From an uncultured Clostridium sp. (GTDB taxonomy: Bacteria > Bacillota > Clostridia > Clostridiales > Clostridiaceae), in the NCBI GenBank assembly GCA_937927335.1, contig CALBDU010000029.1, forward strand, positions 1-64,000: a DNA stretch of 64,000 bases, written 5' to 3'. This document shows positions 34,561 through 43,402 of the stretch, piece after piece. Every line of letters starts with the position of its first letter. Within the stretch, counting starts at the first letter, position 1. The translations under genes were made by a program, and so were the position numbers. Under the pieces are notes generated by a model. The model searched no databases and had not been told where the DNA came from. It worked only from the letters and a program-made list of their open reading frames with translations.

Positions 34561-35190
34561 TTGGAAAATTATGATATCGGAAACCTTAAGAAACATTATG
34601 ATAAGCTTAGTAAGGAAGAAAAGACTGTAAGGCTGGCTGCATTTTATATCATACTTGAGGGAAGAAGAGCTGATATAGGGGAGCTGTCAGAAAGAACATC
34701 TCTTACCAGAGAGCAAGTAGAAAGCTGTATATTGAAGCTGAAAAAGTCTGGTGCTTTAGTGGTGGATCATACATCAGCTGTGGTAGGAAGCCACGGTTTG
34801 TCAATGCTACCAACCCCCCATGGTCTGCATATAAATGGAAGAGATTTGTTTACCTGGTGTGCTGCAGATGCCATTGGTATTCCTGCTGCTATGGAAGCGG
34901 ACGCAGAGATTATATCCAGCTGTGCTTTTTGCAAAGAGACTATTGCTATTAAGATTAGTAAGGGCCAGGTTGTATATTGCAGCAAGCCGGAGATAAGGCT
35001 TTGGGTGGTTGAAGCAGATCTTGGAAAGCCAATTTCAGGCTGTACCTGACCACAGATAAATTTTTACTGCTCGGTTGAGCATTTTAATAACACCAATAAT
35101 AAATCAGCGGGCAGGCTTCTTAACCTTGAAGAAGCTGTGCTGCTTGGTCGCTGCTGGTGGGAGGATATAAGTGATGCAGCTGGAATATGA
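34561..35190 (+). CDS. MerB-like (alkylmercury lyase family) protein with in-frame UGA, probable selenoprotein
   Basis: A 209-codon frame whose codon 163 is TGA (35047-35049). Up to that point there are 162 residues; the same frame then continues for 46 more to TGA at 35188, giving the usual MerB length (about 212). In E. coli-plasmid MerB the catalytic residues are Cys96, Asp99 and Cys159, with Cys117 also conserved. Here Cys100, Asp103, Cys121 and the UGA codon 163 fall at the same spacings, all offset by four, and QINFY after UGA matches HVHFF after the second catalytic cysteine. A hairpin with loop GGTT lies 18 bases after the UGA. TTG 34561 follows GAGGTGAT. The likely reaction is protonolysis of a carbon-metal(loid) bond, but the natural substrate is unknown. 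A nonsense mutation is the alternative. Confidence 0.78.
35068..35081 (+). other. Candidate bacterial SECIS hairpin in the MerB-like gene
   Basis: TGCTC (35068-35072), loop GGTT, GAGCA (35077-35081). The loop begins with G and lies 23 bases after the UGA, inside the 16-37 base range usual for bacterial SECIS elements. Confidence 0.6.
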
Positions 35191-35259
35191 TGATAGGTAA
35201 TTTTATAATAAGTTATTTAATTTAATTTGAAAAAGTACTAAATTTCCAGAAATTTATTA

Positions 35260-35288
35260 TTGACACTGGCCAGGGAAGCTATTATGCT
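35260..35288 (+). promoter_or_regulatory. Sigma-A-type promoter for the GGDEF gene
   Basis: TTGACA (35260-35265), 17-base spacer, TATGCT (35283-35288), 45 bases before the start codon. Confidence 0.68.
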
Positions 35289-35333
35289 TTAATAAAGCTT
35301 ATATGTTAAATATATTAGGATTTAGAGGAAGGT

Positions 35334-36869
35334 ATGGGTAAAATTTTAAAAAAACCTGTAATAATTTTAATAGTAATAGCTGCAATCGTAATTTCCTTTG
35401 CGACTAAATTCGACTCCTCCATAGAAGACTTAAAAAGCATTGGCAATTCCAAGCAGTCCTCAATAAACGACTTCATAGTATTGAGCAGAAGTTTTATGGA
35501 AAGCATGACTATTTTCGGTAACACCCAGTTTGGTGATGTACAGGATTCAAATTACATCAGTAAGATTAAATATAATGCTGCTGCAGACAGCTACAACATG
35601 GATGACATTGGTGGAACAGAGCTTCAGAAATCATTGGGTAACCTTACTGGTATTGGGAATATACTAAAGGATGGCAGTAATAAAAGGGAGTTAAATCTAA
35701 TCTTTGAGTACACAAAATATTTTAATAAATTCATGGATAGGCTTCCCGATGTAGCCTGGCTCTATTACACCAGTGAAAAAAATTTTATATACATGTATCC
35801 CTGGATAGCCTCTAAGGATTTTATGTATTATGAGGCCCTGAAGAAAGCTGAATTTTATGAATATGTAAGCCCTGAATTTAATCCCCAGCGGATTGAAAAG
35901 TGGACTCCTGTATATATGGATCATGCAGGAAAGGGCTTGATGGTTACTCTCTCCAGCCCGGTGTATAATAATAATCAATTTATGGGGGTAGTCTCTCTTG
36001 ACCTTACAAATGCCAAGCTTAGTGAGATAATCAACTCAAGCTATGAGAGCTATCTTATTGATAATACAGATTCTATTATCGCCACCACAGAACAGGTTGA
36101 TGATTATAATGTAACCACTATTGATACTATGATTAAAGGTTCAGAGGCTGATCTGAAAAGAATGAAGGAAGGCAGCAACGGCACTGTTCAAAGGGTTGGT
36201 TCATATTATGTATATACAGCCAGCTTTAAGGATGCTCCCTGGAGGCTGCTGCTGCTGGTTCCTGTTTATGTTATCATAGGCAAGGCTATGCTTTACACCA
36301 TCCCAATACTTCTTATCTGCTTTTTGTTGTTACTGACCTACTGGGAAGTGGAAAACCGCAAGAAAACGGAATTTATACTACAGAACATTGCAGTTACAGA
36401 CCAGCTTACAGGCTTGAACAACAGGCATTGCTTTGATATAAAGGTAGCAGAGGAAATGCAGCGCTCAGAGAAATATGACAAGCCGTTGTCCATGATAATT
36501 TTTGATTTGGATTTCTTTAAACGGATAAATGATCACTTTGGACATCCCATGGGGGATGAAATATTAAAACAGTGTGGAGAAATAATCACTGGAGCTCTTA
36601 GAAAATCAGATATGCTCTTCAGGGTTGGCGGAGAGGAGTTTGTAGTGCTTCTTCCAGGTACAGACAATATAGGAGCCCTGGCGGTTGCAGAAAAGCTGCG
36701 AAGCACCCTGGACAACAATTTGCACTCCACAGTGGGCAAATATACAGCCAGCTTTGGTGTTGGTGAAAGGTATGAAAACGAGTCTCTTAATATTTGGTAT
36801 AAAAAAGTAGATGATGCCTTATATAAAGCAAAAAAACTAGGACGCAACAGGGTAGTCAGCTCTGCCTAA
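35334..36869 (+). CDS. Membrane sensor diguanylate cyclase (dCache-like plus GGDEF)
   Basis: A 511-residue c-di-GMP synthase. An N-terminal helix (8-24) and a second helix near 318-338 bracket a 290-residue extracytoplasmic sensor of the Cache type (VAWLYYTSEKNFIYMYPW and the MGVVSLDLT segment). The cytoplasmic GGDEF domain carries an intact GGEEF active site and an RxxD inhibitory site (RKSD) five residues before it. The enzyme should therefore be active and product-inhibited. GAGGAAGG lies close to the ATG. It has its own promoter. Confidence 0.9.
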   Translation: MGKILKKPVIILIVIAAIVISFATKFDSSIEDLKSIGNSKQSSINDFIVLSRSFMESMTIFGNTQFGDVQDSNYISKIKYNAAADSYNMDDIGGTELQKSLGNLTGIGNILKDGSNKRELNLIFEYTKYFNKFMDRLPDVAWLYYTSEKNFIYMYPWIASKDFMYYEALKKAEFYEYVSPEFNPQRIEKWTPVYMDHAGKGLMVTLSSPVYNNNQFMGVVSLDLTNAKLSEIINSSYESYLIDNTDSIIATTEQVDDYNVTTIDTMIKGSEADLKRMKEGSNGTVQRVGSYYVYTASFKDAPWRLLLLVPVYVIIGKAMLYTIPILLICFLLLLTYWEVENRKKTEFILQNIAVTDQLTGLNNRHCFDIKVAEEMQRSEKYDKPLSMIIFDLDFFKRINDHFGHPMGDEILKQCGEIITGALRKSDMLFRVGGEEFVVLLPGTDNIGALAVAEKLRSTLDNNLHSTVGKYTASFGVGERYENESLNIWYKKVDDALYKAKKLGRNRVVSSA

Positions 36870-36974
36870 AAGCAGTTAAAATTAAGTCGACGTTAATATC
36901 GCCGGCTTTAATTATTTTTAAATTAATGTATAATGTTAATTATAGGATAAGATAATAGCAATGGCGGTGATTTT

Positions 36975-37397
36975 TTGGAAATAAAAAGAGTAGGATCTAA
37001 TTCAATAGTGAATTCTGATAAAAAAGGTGTTACTTCAAAAAAAGGTTTTTCTCAGAGCTTTAATTCCCAAAGAGAAAAAAAGTCTGAGGAGCAGCTAAAG
37101 GAAATGTTTGATAATATTAAGAAAAAAGGCAACCGTCTTACAGTTACTAAATGCTATTCGGATGTATTTGCCTATAAAAAACTTATTAAGGAATATCTTG
37201 AGTCCATATATAATTACATGTTCAGGGTAAGAAAAGACATAAGCTTCTGGCAGACCCAGTACTTTATCACTGTGGAAAACATAGATAAAAGGCTTGCTGA
37301 GCTTACGGATATGCTGCTCCAGGAGCAAAAGGACAATCTGGATGTGGCAGGTACCATTGATGAAATTGCAGGTCTGCTGGTGGATATTTATAAATAA
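36975..37397 (+). CDS. YaaR family (DUF327) protein
   Basis: A 140-residue helical soluble protein. The core NRLTVTKCYSDVFAYKKLIKEYLESI through FWQTQYFITVENIDKRLAELTDMLL matches DUF327/YaaR, a family of unknown function common in spore-forming Firmicutes. TTG 36975 follows GGCGGTGAT. The first 35 residues are basic, serine-rich and probably disordered. A small Cys-rich gene follows 18 bases on. Confidence 0.8.
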   Translation: MEIKRVGSNSIVNSDKKGVTSKKGFSQSFNSQREKKSEEQLKEMFDNIKKKGNRLTVTKCYSDVFAYKKLIKEYLESIYNYMFRVRKDISFWQTQYFITVENIDKRLAELTDMLLQEQKDNLDVAGTIDEIAGLLVDIYK

Positions 37398-37415
37398 AAT
37401 GAAGGATGTGATATT

Positions 37416-37616
37416 ATGGGTAAAATTCAATCTGTACCTTTTAATGCTGACAGGTGTGGTGCCTGCGGGTACTGGCAGGGTGAAAGAACCATATGCCAGT
37501 GTGATGTAAAATATGATGACAGTGCTGTTGGTAAATGCAGCAACCCTGATTCTCCTGCTTACGGGAGAGGGGTTCCGGTAATATTCACCTGCTTTTCTAA
37601 AAAGGATATCAAATAA
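37416..37616 (+). CDS. Small cysteine-rich protein
   Basis: A 66-residue peptide with six cysteines, including CGAC near 14-17 and CQC near 27-29, a pattern suggestive of zinc or iron binding. I cannot assign a family. ATG with a GAAGGATG site upstream. It shares the transcript of the YaaR-type gene and is followed by a terminator overlapping its stop. Confidence 0.65.
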   Translation: MGKIQSVPFNADRCGACGYWQGERTICQCDVKYDDSAVGKCSNPDSPAYGRGVPVIFTCFSKKDIK

Positions 37617-37637
37617 AGATATCCTTTTATTTTTTTT
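37602..37637 (+). terminator. Terminator after the Cys-rich gene
   Basis: AAGGATATC (37602-37610) and GATATCCTT (37618-37626) form a perfect stem followed by TTATTTTTTTT. Confidence 0.85.
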
Positions 37638-37655
37638 AAACTATGCTTGTATACA

Positions 37656-37684
37656 TTGAATATTTTAAGAAATAGTGCTATACT
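37656..37684 (+). promoter_or_regulatory. Promoter of the nadABC operon
   Basis: TTGAAT (37656-37661), 17-base spacer, TATACT (37679-37684). The -10 element overlaps the left arm of the operator palindrome, so a bound repressor would block it. Confidence 0.75.
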
Positions 37685-37721
37685 TCTTTACAGGTGTATA
37701 TACACTTGTAAAGAAGTATAG
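37678..37721. promoter_or_regulatory. 44-bp palindromic operator upstream of nadA, NiaR-like
   Basis: The whole stretch 37678-37721 is an inverted repeat with one mismatch pair. Its core ACAGGTGTATATACACTTGT (37690-37709) resembles sites of the niacin-responsive repressor NiaR (YrxA). It covers the -10 and start-site region of the nad promoter. The regulator assignment is inferred from the target genes and remembered consensus. Confidence 0.65.
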
Positions 37722-37735
37722 AAAGCGGTGTAAAT

Positions 37736-38653
37736 GTGCATACTAATTATAAGGAACTTATTTTAAAATTAAAAAAGGAAAAAAATGCAGTGATTCTGGC
37801 TCATTACTACCAAATGCCGGAGGTCCAGGATATAGCAGACTATATAGGAGATTCCTACTTTCTAAGCCAGGCTGCCAAGGCCTGCGCCGAAAAGCTGGTG
37901 GTGTTTTGCGGAGTTAAATTCATGGCAGAAAGTGCAAAAATTCTATCTCCCAATAAAACCATTCTGCTTCCGGTTAAGGAGGCTGGATGTCCCATGGCGG
38001 ACATGGCTGATTCAGAAGGCCTGGAAAAGCTTAAGGCTGAACATCCGGAAGCACTTACAGTGTGCTATATTAATTCTACAACGGAGGTTAAAGCTCATTG
38101 TGACGTGGCTGTGACCTCTTCCTCAGCGGAAAGGATATTCAAAAACATAGATAATAAAAAAATCATATTTCTTCCAGACAGAAATTTGGGCAAATACCTT
38201 GCAGGTAAGTTTCCTGAAAAGGAATTTATTCTATGGAATGGTTTCTGTGTTACTCATACCAGAGTAGAAACCCAGCAGATTATAGAACTTAAGGAGAAAT
38301 ATCCTGAGGCAAAGGTTCTTATGCACCCGGAATGCGAAGAGAAAATTTGGCACCTGGCAGATTTCATAGGAAGCACTGGAGATATTTTAAAATATGCAAC
38401 AAATAGTACAAGCTTTGAATTTATTGTTGTCACAGAGGAAGGAATTCTCCATAAAATGAAGGCCCAGAATCCTCATAAAAGCTTTTACACTCCTGGAGGG
38501 TCCATGGTATGTTCAAATATGAAAAAAACAACCCTTAAAAATGTTTATGAAAGCCTGCTGTTCAACCAAAACCAGATTAAAATCCCGGAAAATACCAGGA
38601 AAAAGGCTGAAAGGGCTTTGCTGAATATGCACAGCATGGCGGAAGGACTATGA
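37736..38653 (+). CDS. nadA: Quinolinate synthase
   Basis: Condenses iminoaspartate and dihydroxyacetone phosphate to quinolinate with a [4Fe-4S] cluster. The 305 residues include AHYYQMPEVQDIADYIGDS at 22-40 and the three cluster cysteines in VFCGVKFMAE, HPECEEKI and SMVCSNMKKT. GTG 37736 is the start by frame and by the family's usual N-terminus. The stop overlaps the nadB ATG (ATGA). Confidence 0.94.
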   Translation: MHTNYKELILKLKKEKNAVILAHYYQMPEVQDIADYIGDSYFLSQAAKACAEKLVVFCGVKFMAESAKILSPNKTILLPVKEAGCPMADMADSEGLEKLKAEHPEALTVCYINSTTEVKAHCDVAVTSSSAERIFKNIDNKKIIFLPDRNLGKYLAGKFPEKEFILWNGFCVTHTRVETQQIIELKEKYPEAKVLMHPECEEKIWHLADFIGSTGDILKYATNSTSFEFIVVTEEGILHKMKAQNPHKSFYTPGGSMVCSNMKKTTLKNVYESLLFNQNQIKIPENTRKKAERALLNMHSMAEGL

Positions 38654-39939
38654 AATATTCCTTTGATGTGTTAATTGCAGGCTCAGGAGTAGCAGGCCTT
38701 TACTGTGCATTAAATTTACGGGAGGATTTAAGGGCCTTAGTAATATCAAAAACAGATTTAAGGGAGACAAACACTTACCTAGCTCAAGGGGGAATATCTA
38801 CTGCCAAGGATAACAGTGATGTTGGATTATTCATAGAGGATACCATGAAGGCAGGAGGTTATGAAAACAACCATTCAGCAGTTAATATACTAGCCAGGGA
38901 ATCTATTTCAAATATTAAGGAACTGGTGAACTACGGGCTGAACCTTGATGAAAATCCTGCTGGTACAGGTTTATCCTATACAAGGGAAGGTGCCCACAGT
39001 GTAAACAGGATTGTTCACTGCAAGGACCAGACTGGAAAAGCGGTAGCGGAAACACTCATAGCTGAAGCTCAGAAAAGAGACAATATCGAGCTTTGGGAAA
39101 ATACCTCATTAATGGAGCTAATGAAAAAGGGTAATAAATGCGTTGGAGGGATTTTAGTTAAAGATGGAGCTGCTATAAGGGTATTTTCCAAGGCTGTGGT
39201 TATGGCTACAGGTGGTATAGGAGGCTTATTTAAGGATTCAACCAACCAGAGAACCATGACAGGAGATGGACTTGCTATAGCACTTAAAAACAATATAAGG
39301 CTGAAAAATCTAGGTTATATTCAGTTTCACCCCACGGGCTTCTACACAAGGGAAAATAATTCAAGGAGATTTCTCATCTCAGAATCCTTAAGAGGTGAAG
39401 GAGCCAGGCTTTACAATTCAAGGGGGGAGAGGTTTGTGGATGAACTGCTCCCAAGGGACAAGGTTTCAGATGCCATTAACAAAGAACTGAAGAAGGAAAA
39501 GCTTCCATATGTTTTTCTTGATATAACAGCTTTAAAAAAGAGCTATATAAGACACAGGTTTCCTGCAATCTACCAGGAATGCCTGAAACAAGGTGTGGAT
39601 ATTACAAGCGAGCCTATCCCGGTTTCACCTACCCAGCACTACTTTATGGGCGGCATAGAAGTGAATCTTAATGGAGAAACCTCAATGAAAAATCTCTATG
39701 CTGCAGGAGAAACTGCCTGTACCGGGGTACACGGTACAAACAGGCTGGCATCCAACTCGCTGCTGGAAGGACTGGTGTTTTCCAGACGTGCAGCAATGCA
39801 TATCAATGAAATAATAGACAGTGTAGCAGAGGAACAGCCTGACAGCTGCAGCTGGGACCTGAGCCTGGACAGGGAGAATTTGATAAAAGAACTGAAAAGG
39901 AGCAATGATAGGCTTTATGATGAATTATTTTGCAGTTGA
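38650..39939 (+). CDS. nadB: L-aspartate oxidase
   Basis: FAD enzyme of 429 residues that oxidises aspartate to iminoaspartate for NadA; in anaerobes fumarate is the usual electron acceptor. The FAD-binding GSGVAGLYCAL at 11-21, the substrate loop TREGAHS near 112 and PTQHYFMGGI near 322 are present. The length is shorter than E. coli NadB (540), as in many clostridia. It overlaps nadA by 4 bases and nadC by 35. Confidence 0.93.
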   Translation: MKYSFDVLIAGSGVAGLYCALNLREDLRALVISKTDLRETNTYLAQGGISTAKDNSDVGLFIEDTMKAGGYENNHSAVNILARESISNIKELVNYGLNLDENPAGTGLSYTREGAHSVNRIVHCKDQTGKAVAETLIAEAQKRDNIELWENTSLMELMKKGNKCVGGILVKDGAAIRVFSKAVVMATGGIGGLFKDSTNQRTMTGDGLAIALKNNIRLKNLGYIQFHPTGFYTRENNSRRFLISESLRGEGARLYNSRGERFVDELLPRDKVSDAINKELKKEKLPYVFLDITALKKSYIRHRFPAIYQECLKQGVDITSEPIPVSPTQHYFMGGIEVNLNGETSMKNLYAAGETACTGVHGTNRLASNSLLEGLVFSRRAAMHINEIIDSVAEEQPDSCSWDLSLDRENLIKELKRSNDRLYDELFCS

Positions 39940-40765
39940 TAAAATAATATTGAACGCATTAAAGGAGGACATACCCAGTGAGGACATTTCCACAAATGCT
40001 GTGATACATGAGAACTCAAGCTGTGAGGCAGATTTGATTGCAAAAAACAGCGGCATTCTTGCAGGCCTTGAGGTTTTTGAAAGAGTATTTTTGCTGCTGG
40101 GAAAGGTATCTGTTGAATTATACTTCAAGGACGGTGATATGGTTGAACCGGGAGATCTCATTGCAAGGCTTAAGGGCAGCACCAGAAATATTCTTATGGG
40201 GGAAAGAACAGCATTAAACCTTCTCCAGAGAATGAGCGGCATAGCCAGCACTGCAAGAGAGTATAGAGAAAGGATAAAGCATACCAGTGCAAAGCTGCTG
40301 GATACAAGAAAAACCACCCCTGGACTGCGCCTGCTGGAAAAGTATGCTGTAACTGTAGGAGGAGGCTGCAACCACAGGTTTAATCTTTCAGATGGAGTCA
40401 TGCTGAAGGACAACCATATAAGTGCAGCAGGGGGAATCAAGGCTGCAGTAAAAAAGACAAGAGAGAACTGTTCCTTTGTAAGGAAAATTGAAGTGGAAAC
40501 GGAAAATATTGACATGGTCAGGGAAGCCCTGGAGGCCGGGGCAGATATCATAATGCTGGATAACATGACCATAGAAGCCATGAAAGTGGCAGTACAAATT
40601 ATAGACGGCAAGGCAATAACGGAAGCCTCCGGAAATGTATCCCTGGATACCATAAAGCATATGGCAGAAACCGGAGTGGATTTTATATCCTGTGGTGCCT
40701 TAACCCATTCCTTCAAAGCACTGGACCTAAGCCTGAAAAACCTGAAGATAATATCTGATATCTGA
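39905..40765 (+). CDS. nadC: Nicotinate-nucleotide pyrophosphorylase (carboxylating)
   Basis: Converts quinolinate and PRPP to nicotinate mononucleotide. The 286-residue protein has EDIPSEDISTNAV near 18-30, LLDTRKTTPGLRLLEKYAV near 137-155 and GVMLKDNHI near 168. The stated ATG lies only 2 bases from GGAG; the ATGs at 39917 or 39920 would give a start closer to the family norm. The gene overlaps nadB in another frame, and with nadA and nadB makes the full de novo route to NaMN; nadE at 62034-63956 completes NAD. Confidence 0.93.
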   Translation: MIGFMMNYFAVDKIILNALKEDIPSEDISTNAVIHENSSCEADLIAKNSGILAGLEVFERVFLLLGKVSVELYFKDGDMVEPGDLIARLKGSTRNILMGERTALNLLQRMSGIASTAREYRERIKHTSAKLLDTRKTTPGLRLLEKYAVTVGGGCNHRFNLSDGVMLKDNHISAAGGIKAAVKKTRENCSFVRKIEVETENIDMVREALEAGADIIMLDNMTIEAMKVAVQIIDGKAITEASGNVSLDTIKHMAETGVDFISCGALTHSFKALDLSLKNLKIISDI

Positions 40766-40870
40766 TGTGCCAGTCACCAGCTTGTCCATCTGCAGACCTT
40801 CATAAAATCTACATATTATTTCTGTATACTAGGGGTATGATTAGTAAATAGATACCCGGGAGGAAATATT

Positions 40871-41179
40871 ATGGTGAAGATGGATGAAAAGGCCTTGAAT
40901 TTTGTTAAGGGAAAAAATTTATGCTTTGTGGCTGGTGTAAAAAAATCACAGGTAAATTGCGACTGTGGCGGAGTAAACAGCAGCGTGCAGACTCTCCGCA
41001 TAAGAGTATTATTCGAAACTGAAGTATTAGACAAGTTTTTATATGATGTATATGAATATCAGGGTGTTAAAGTGTTTGTATTAAAGAGCTTAAAGGTTAC
41101 TGGCGACATTAACGTTTATCAAAAATCAAAGCTACCCTTTATGGAGCCCAAATTTGGAATCAAGGGTATAATTGCATAG
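40871..41179 (+). CDS. Unknown small protein with CDC motif
   Basis: 102 residues, with MDEKALNFVKGK at the start, a CDCGG motif near residues 30-34, and later VYEYQGVKVFVLKSLKVTGD. The arrangement recalls small HesB-like or CC-motif proteins of clostridia, some of which carry Sec at that motif; here it is Cys. I cannot assign it safely. GGGAGG precedes the ATG. Own terminator downstream. Confidence 0.6.
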   Translation: MVKMDEKALNFVKGKNLCFVAGVKKSQVNCDCGGVNSSVQTLRIRVLFETEVLDKFLYDVYEYQGVKVFVLKSLKVTGDINVYQKSKLPFMEPKFGIKGIIA

Positions 41180-41190
41180 GAATAACAAGA

Positions 41191-41240
41191 AAACCTCTTA
41201 TTACAGTATAAGTCTATATGTATAATAAGAGGTTTTTGTG
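41191..41240 (+). terminator. Terminator before the two-component genes
   Basis: AAACCTCTTATTA (41191-41203) pairs with TAATAAGAGGTTT (41223-41235), then TTGTG. The loop is 19 bases. Confidence 0.75.
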
Positions 41241-41275
41241 TTATTTTATTTATAAGAATAATTATGGAGGTAGTA

Positions 41276-41962
41276 ATGGAGAGTATTTTAATAATTGAGG
41301 ATGAAAAACAGGTGTCTGATGTAATAAAGGCCTATCTTGAAAAGGATGGCTATGTGGTATACACTGCTGACAAGGGAATTAAGGGTATAGAAATGTTCAG
41401 TAAGGCCGGGGATATAAAACTGGTTATACTGGACCTGATGCTGCCGGATATTGACGGTGAAGAGGTATGCAGGACCTTAAGAAAAATTTCTGATGTTTAT
41501 ATATTCATGCTGACAGCAAAGGCTGCTTTGGCAGATAAAATTGAAGGCCTCAATGCGGGAGCTGACGAATACATTACAAAGCCCTGCAGTCCCAGGGAGC
41601 TTACTGCCAGAGTTAATGCCCTGTTCAGAAGGCTTAGGAATAAAGGAGAAGGGGTTATAACATCCGGCGACGGCAAGCTGGAAATAAATCCTGAAAAACG
41701 ACAAGTAAACCTGAAGGGGGAGCTAATTACACTTACACCAAATGAATTTGATATATTATATACTATAGCTAAACATAAGGGCAGGGTTTTAAACCGCGAA
41801 CAACTTATTGAGTATGTTTTTGGCATCGATTTCGATGGGTCAGACAGGACTATAGATGTGCATATAAAAAATATACGTAAAAAAATCGAAGAGGATTCCA
41901 GAAATCCACAATATATATTAACTGTAACCAAAGCTGGTTACAAATTTGGTGGTGAAAGTTGA
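41276..41962 (+). CDS. OmpR/PhoB-family response regulator
   Basis: A 228-residue regulator: receiver domain (about 1-115) with phosphoacceptor Asp in VILDLMLPDIDG, the TAK switch region and the KPCSPREL loop. A winged-helix DNA-binding domain follows from about 130 (LTPNEFDILYTIAKHKGRVLNREQL). ATG 41276 lies 5 bases from GGAGG. Its stop overlaps the kinase start (TGATG), so the pair is co-translated. No target is apparent. Confidence 0.92.
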   Translation: MESILIIEDEKQVSDVIKAYLEKDGYVVYTADKGIKGIEMFSKAGDIKLVILDLMLPDIDGEEVCRTLRKISDVYIFMLTAKAALADKIEGLNAGADEYITKPCSPRELTARVNALFRRLRNKGEGVITSGDGKLEINPEKRQVNLKGELITLTPNEFDILYTIAKHKGRVLNREQLIEYVFGIDFDGSDRTIDVHIKNIRKKIEEDSRNPQYILTVTKAGYKFGGES

Positions 41963-43329
41963 TGTACAGCATAAGAAAAAGTCTTGCTATAATTTTAATT
42001 GTATGTACTGTTGCTGCAGTGCTGGTCTCTGCTTTGTTTGTGAATCTGGCTATAGATAATACCTTCAACAAGTATATGGCGGACAACCAACAGAAAAGAA
42101 ATGAGCGTATTGTAGATTACTTTACACAAATCTATATCCGAGATAAAAAATGGACAGAAAACTCTGGAAAGGAAATGCAGCATGAAGGCTATATGAGCAA
42201 CTACTGTCTCACTCTTTTAGACTCGGAGAAAAATCAGGTATGGGGCATGGATCCTAAAGAAATAATGAGCATGAACCCGTCCTATTTCAAGAATCAAAGC
42301 AGTGGTGAATATACCACTACCGTTCTTCCCATTATATATAACAATAACACGGTGGGGTACATTTCCATAGGACAATATCAGCCATTGCTTTTATCTGAGG
42401 CGGACATGAATTTTAAAAGTTCCATAAACAGGTATATAGCTGTAAGTGTTTTAATAACCATGGCGTTTTGTGTGCTGGTAAGCATAATATTTTCAAGGAA
42501 GTTATCAAAACCAATCACTGCAGTTTCAGATACCTCAGTGGATTTGTCAAAAGGAAATTACGATGCAAAATCAGATGTTGCCAGCAATGTAGTGGAAATA
42601 AATAATTTGATCAGCAGCATCAATGTATTAGGCAAACGTTTAAAACACCAGGATTTGCTGAGAAAAAGGCTTGTATCAGATATTTCTCATGAGGTTAGAA
42701 CTCCATTGAATATTCTTCAGAACAATCTGGAGGCTATGATTGATGGCGTATATCCTGTAACCACCGAAAGGCTTGCAAATCTCAATGATGAAGTAATTAG
42801 ATTTGGAAAGCTTTTATCAAATTTGAACAGCCTGAAGGAAATTGAAGATAACAAGATGGAGCTGCATATGGTGAGGTTCAATTTGGCAGAGATCGTATCC
42901 AGCGTATGCAGGGATTTTTCTGTAAACGCACAAAATGAAAATATAACTTTGTTATTTGAAGCTGATAAAAAGGCTGATTATTTTGTATTTGGCGATAAGG
43001 ACAAACTGCGTCAGGTGTTTATTAATATACTATCAAATGCTTTCAAATTCTCCATACCAGGCGGGAAAATACTTGTGAAGGTATATTCAGACAGAAACCA
43101 TGTAAATGTTTCAGTAAAGGATGATGGCATTGGAATTAAAGAAGAGGACCTGCCTTTTATTTTTGAAAGGATGTACCGCGGAGATAAAAGCAGAAATCAG
43201 ACTGAAGGCAGCGGCATTGGGCTTACCATAGTAAAGCAGATACTTATGCAGCACTCTGCAGAAATAAATGTAGATAGTATAGAGGGCAAAGGAACTACCT
43301 TTATTGTAAGATTTAGTAAAGCACAATAA
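41962..43329 (+). CDS. Membrane sensor histidine kinase
   Basis: A 455-residue kinase with two membrane helices (about 8-30 and 160-178) around an extracytoplasmic sensor of roughly 125 residues. A HAMP region and the H-box ISHEVRTPLNIL follow, then the catalytic domain with NILSNAFKFS (N-box), DDGIGI (G1) and GSGIGLTIV (G2). ATG 41962 overlaps the regulator stop. The ligand is unknown. Confidence 0.92.
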   Translation: MYSIRKSLAIILIVCTVAAVLVSALFVNLAIDNTFNKYMADNQQKRNERIVDYFTQIYIRDKKWTENSGKEMQHEGYMSNYCLTLLDSEKNQVWGMDPKEIMSMNPSYFKNQSSGEYTTTVLPIIYNNNTVGYISIGQYQPLLLSEADMNFKSSINRYIAVSVLITMAFCVLVSIIFSRKLSKPITAVSDTSVDLSKGNYDAKSDVASNVVEINNLISSINVLGKRLKHQDLLRKRLVSDISHEVRTPLNILQNNLEAMIDGVYPVTTERLANLNDEVIRFGKLLSNLNSLKEIEDNKMELHMVRFNLAEIVSSVCRDFSVNAQNENITLLFEADKKADYFVFGDKDKLRQVFINILSNAFKFSIPGGKILVKVYSDRNHVNVSVKDDGIGIKEEDLPFIFERMYRGDKSRNQTEGSGIGLTIVKQILMQHSAEINVDSIEGKGTTFIVRFSKAQ

Positions 43330-43402
43330 TAAATAATTTTATTATTGTTTTATGAAGGAAATCTCTTTTTCTCGTAGAAATATTATGTTGGAGGGGGGAT
43401 GA

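Noticed and set aside
35047..35049. TGA as a true stop, making the MerB-like gene a 162-residue product or pseudogene
   Set aside because: The frame stays open for 46 codons, the residues after it match the MerB C-terminus, and the TGA sits on a catalytic Cys column. Kept as the main alternative, not the preferred call.
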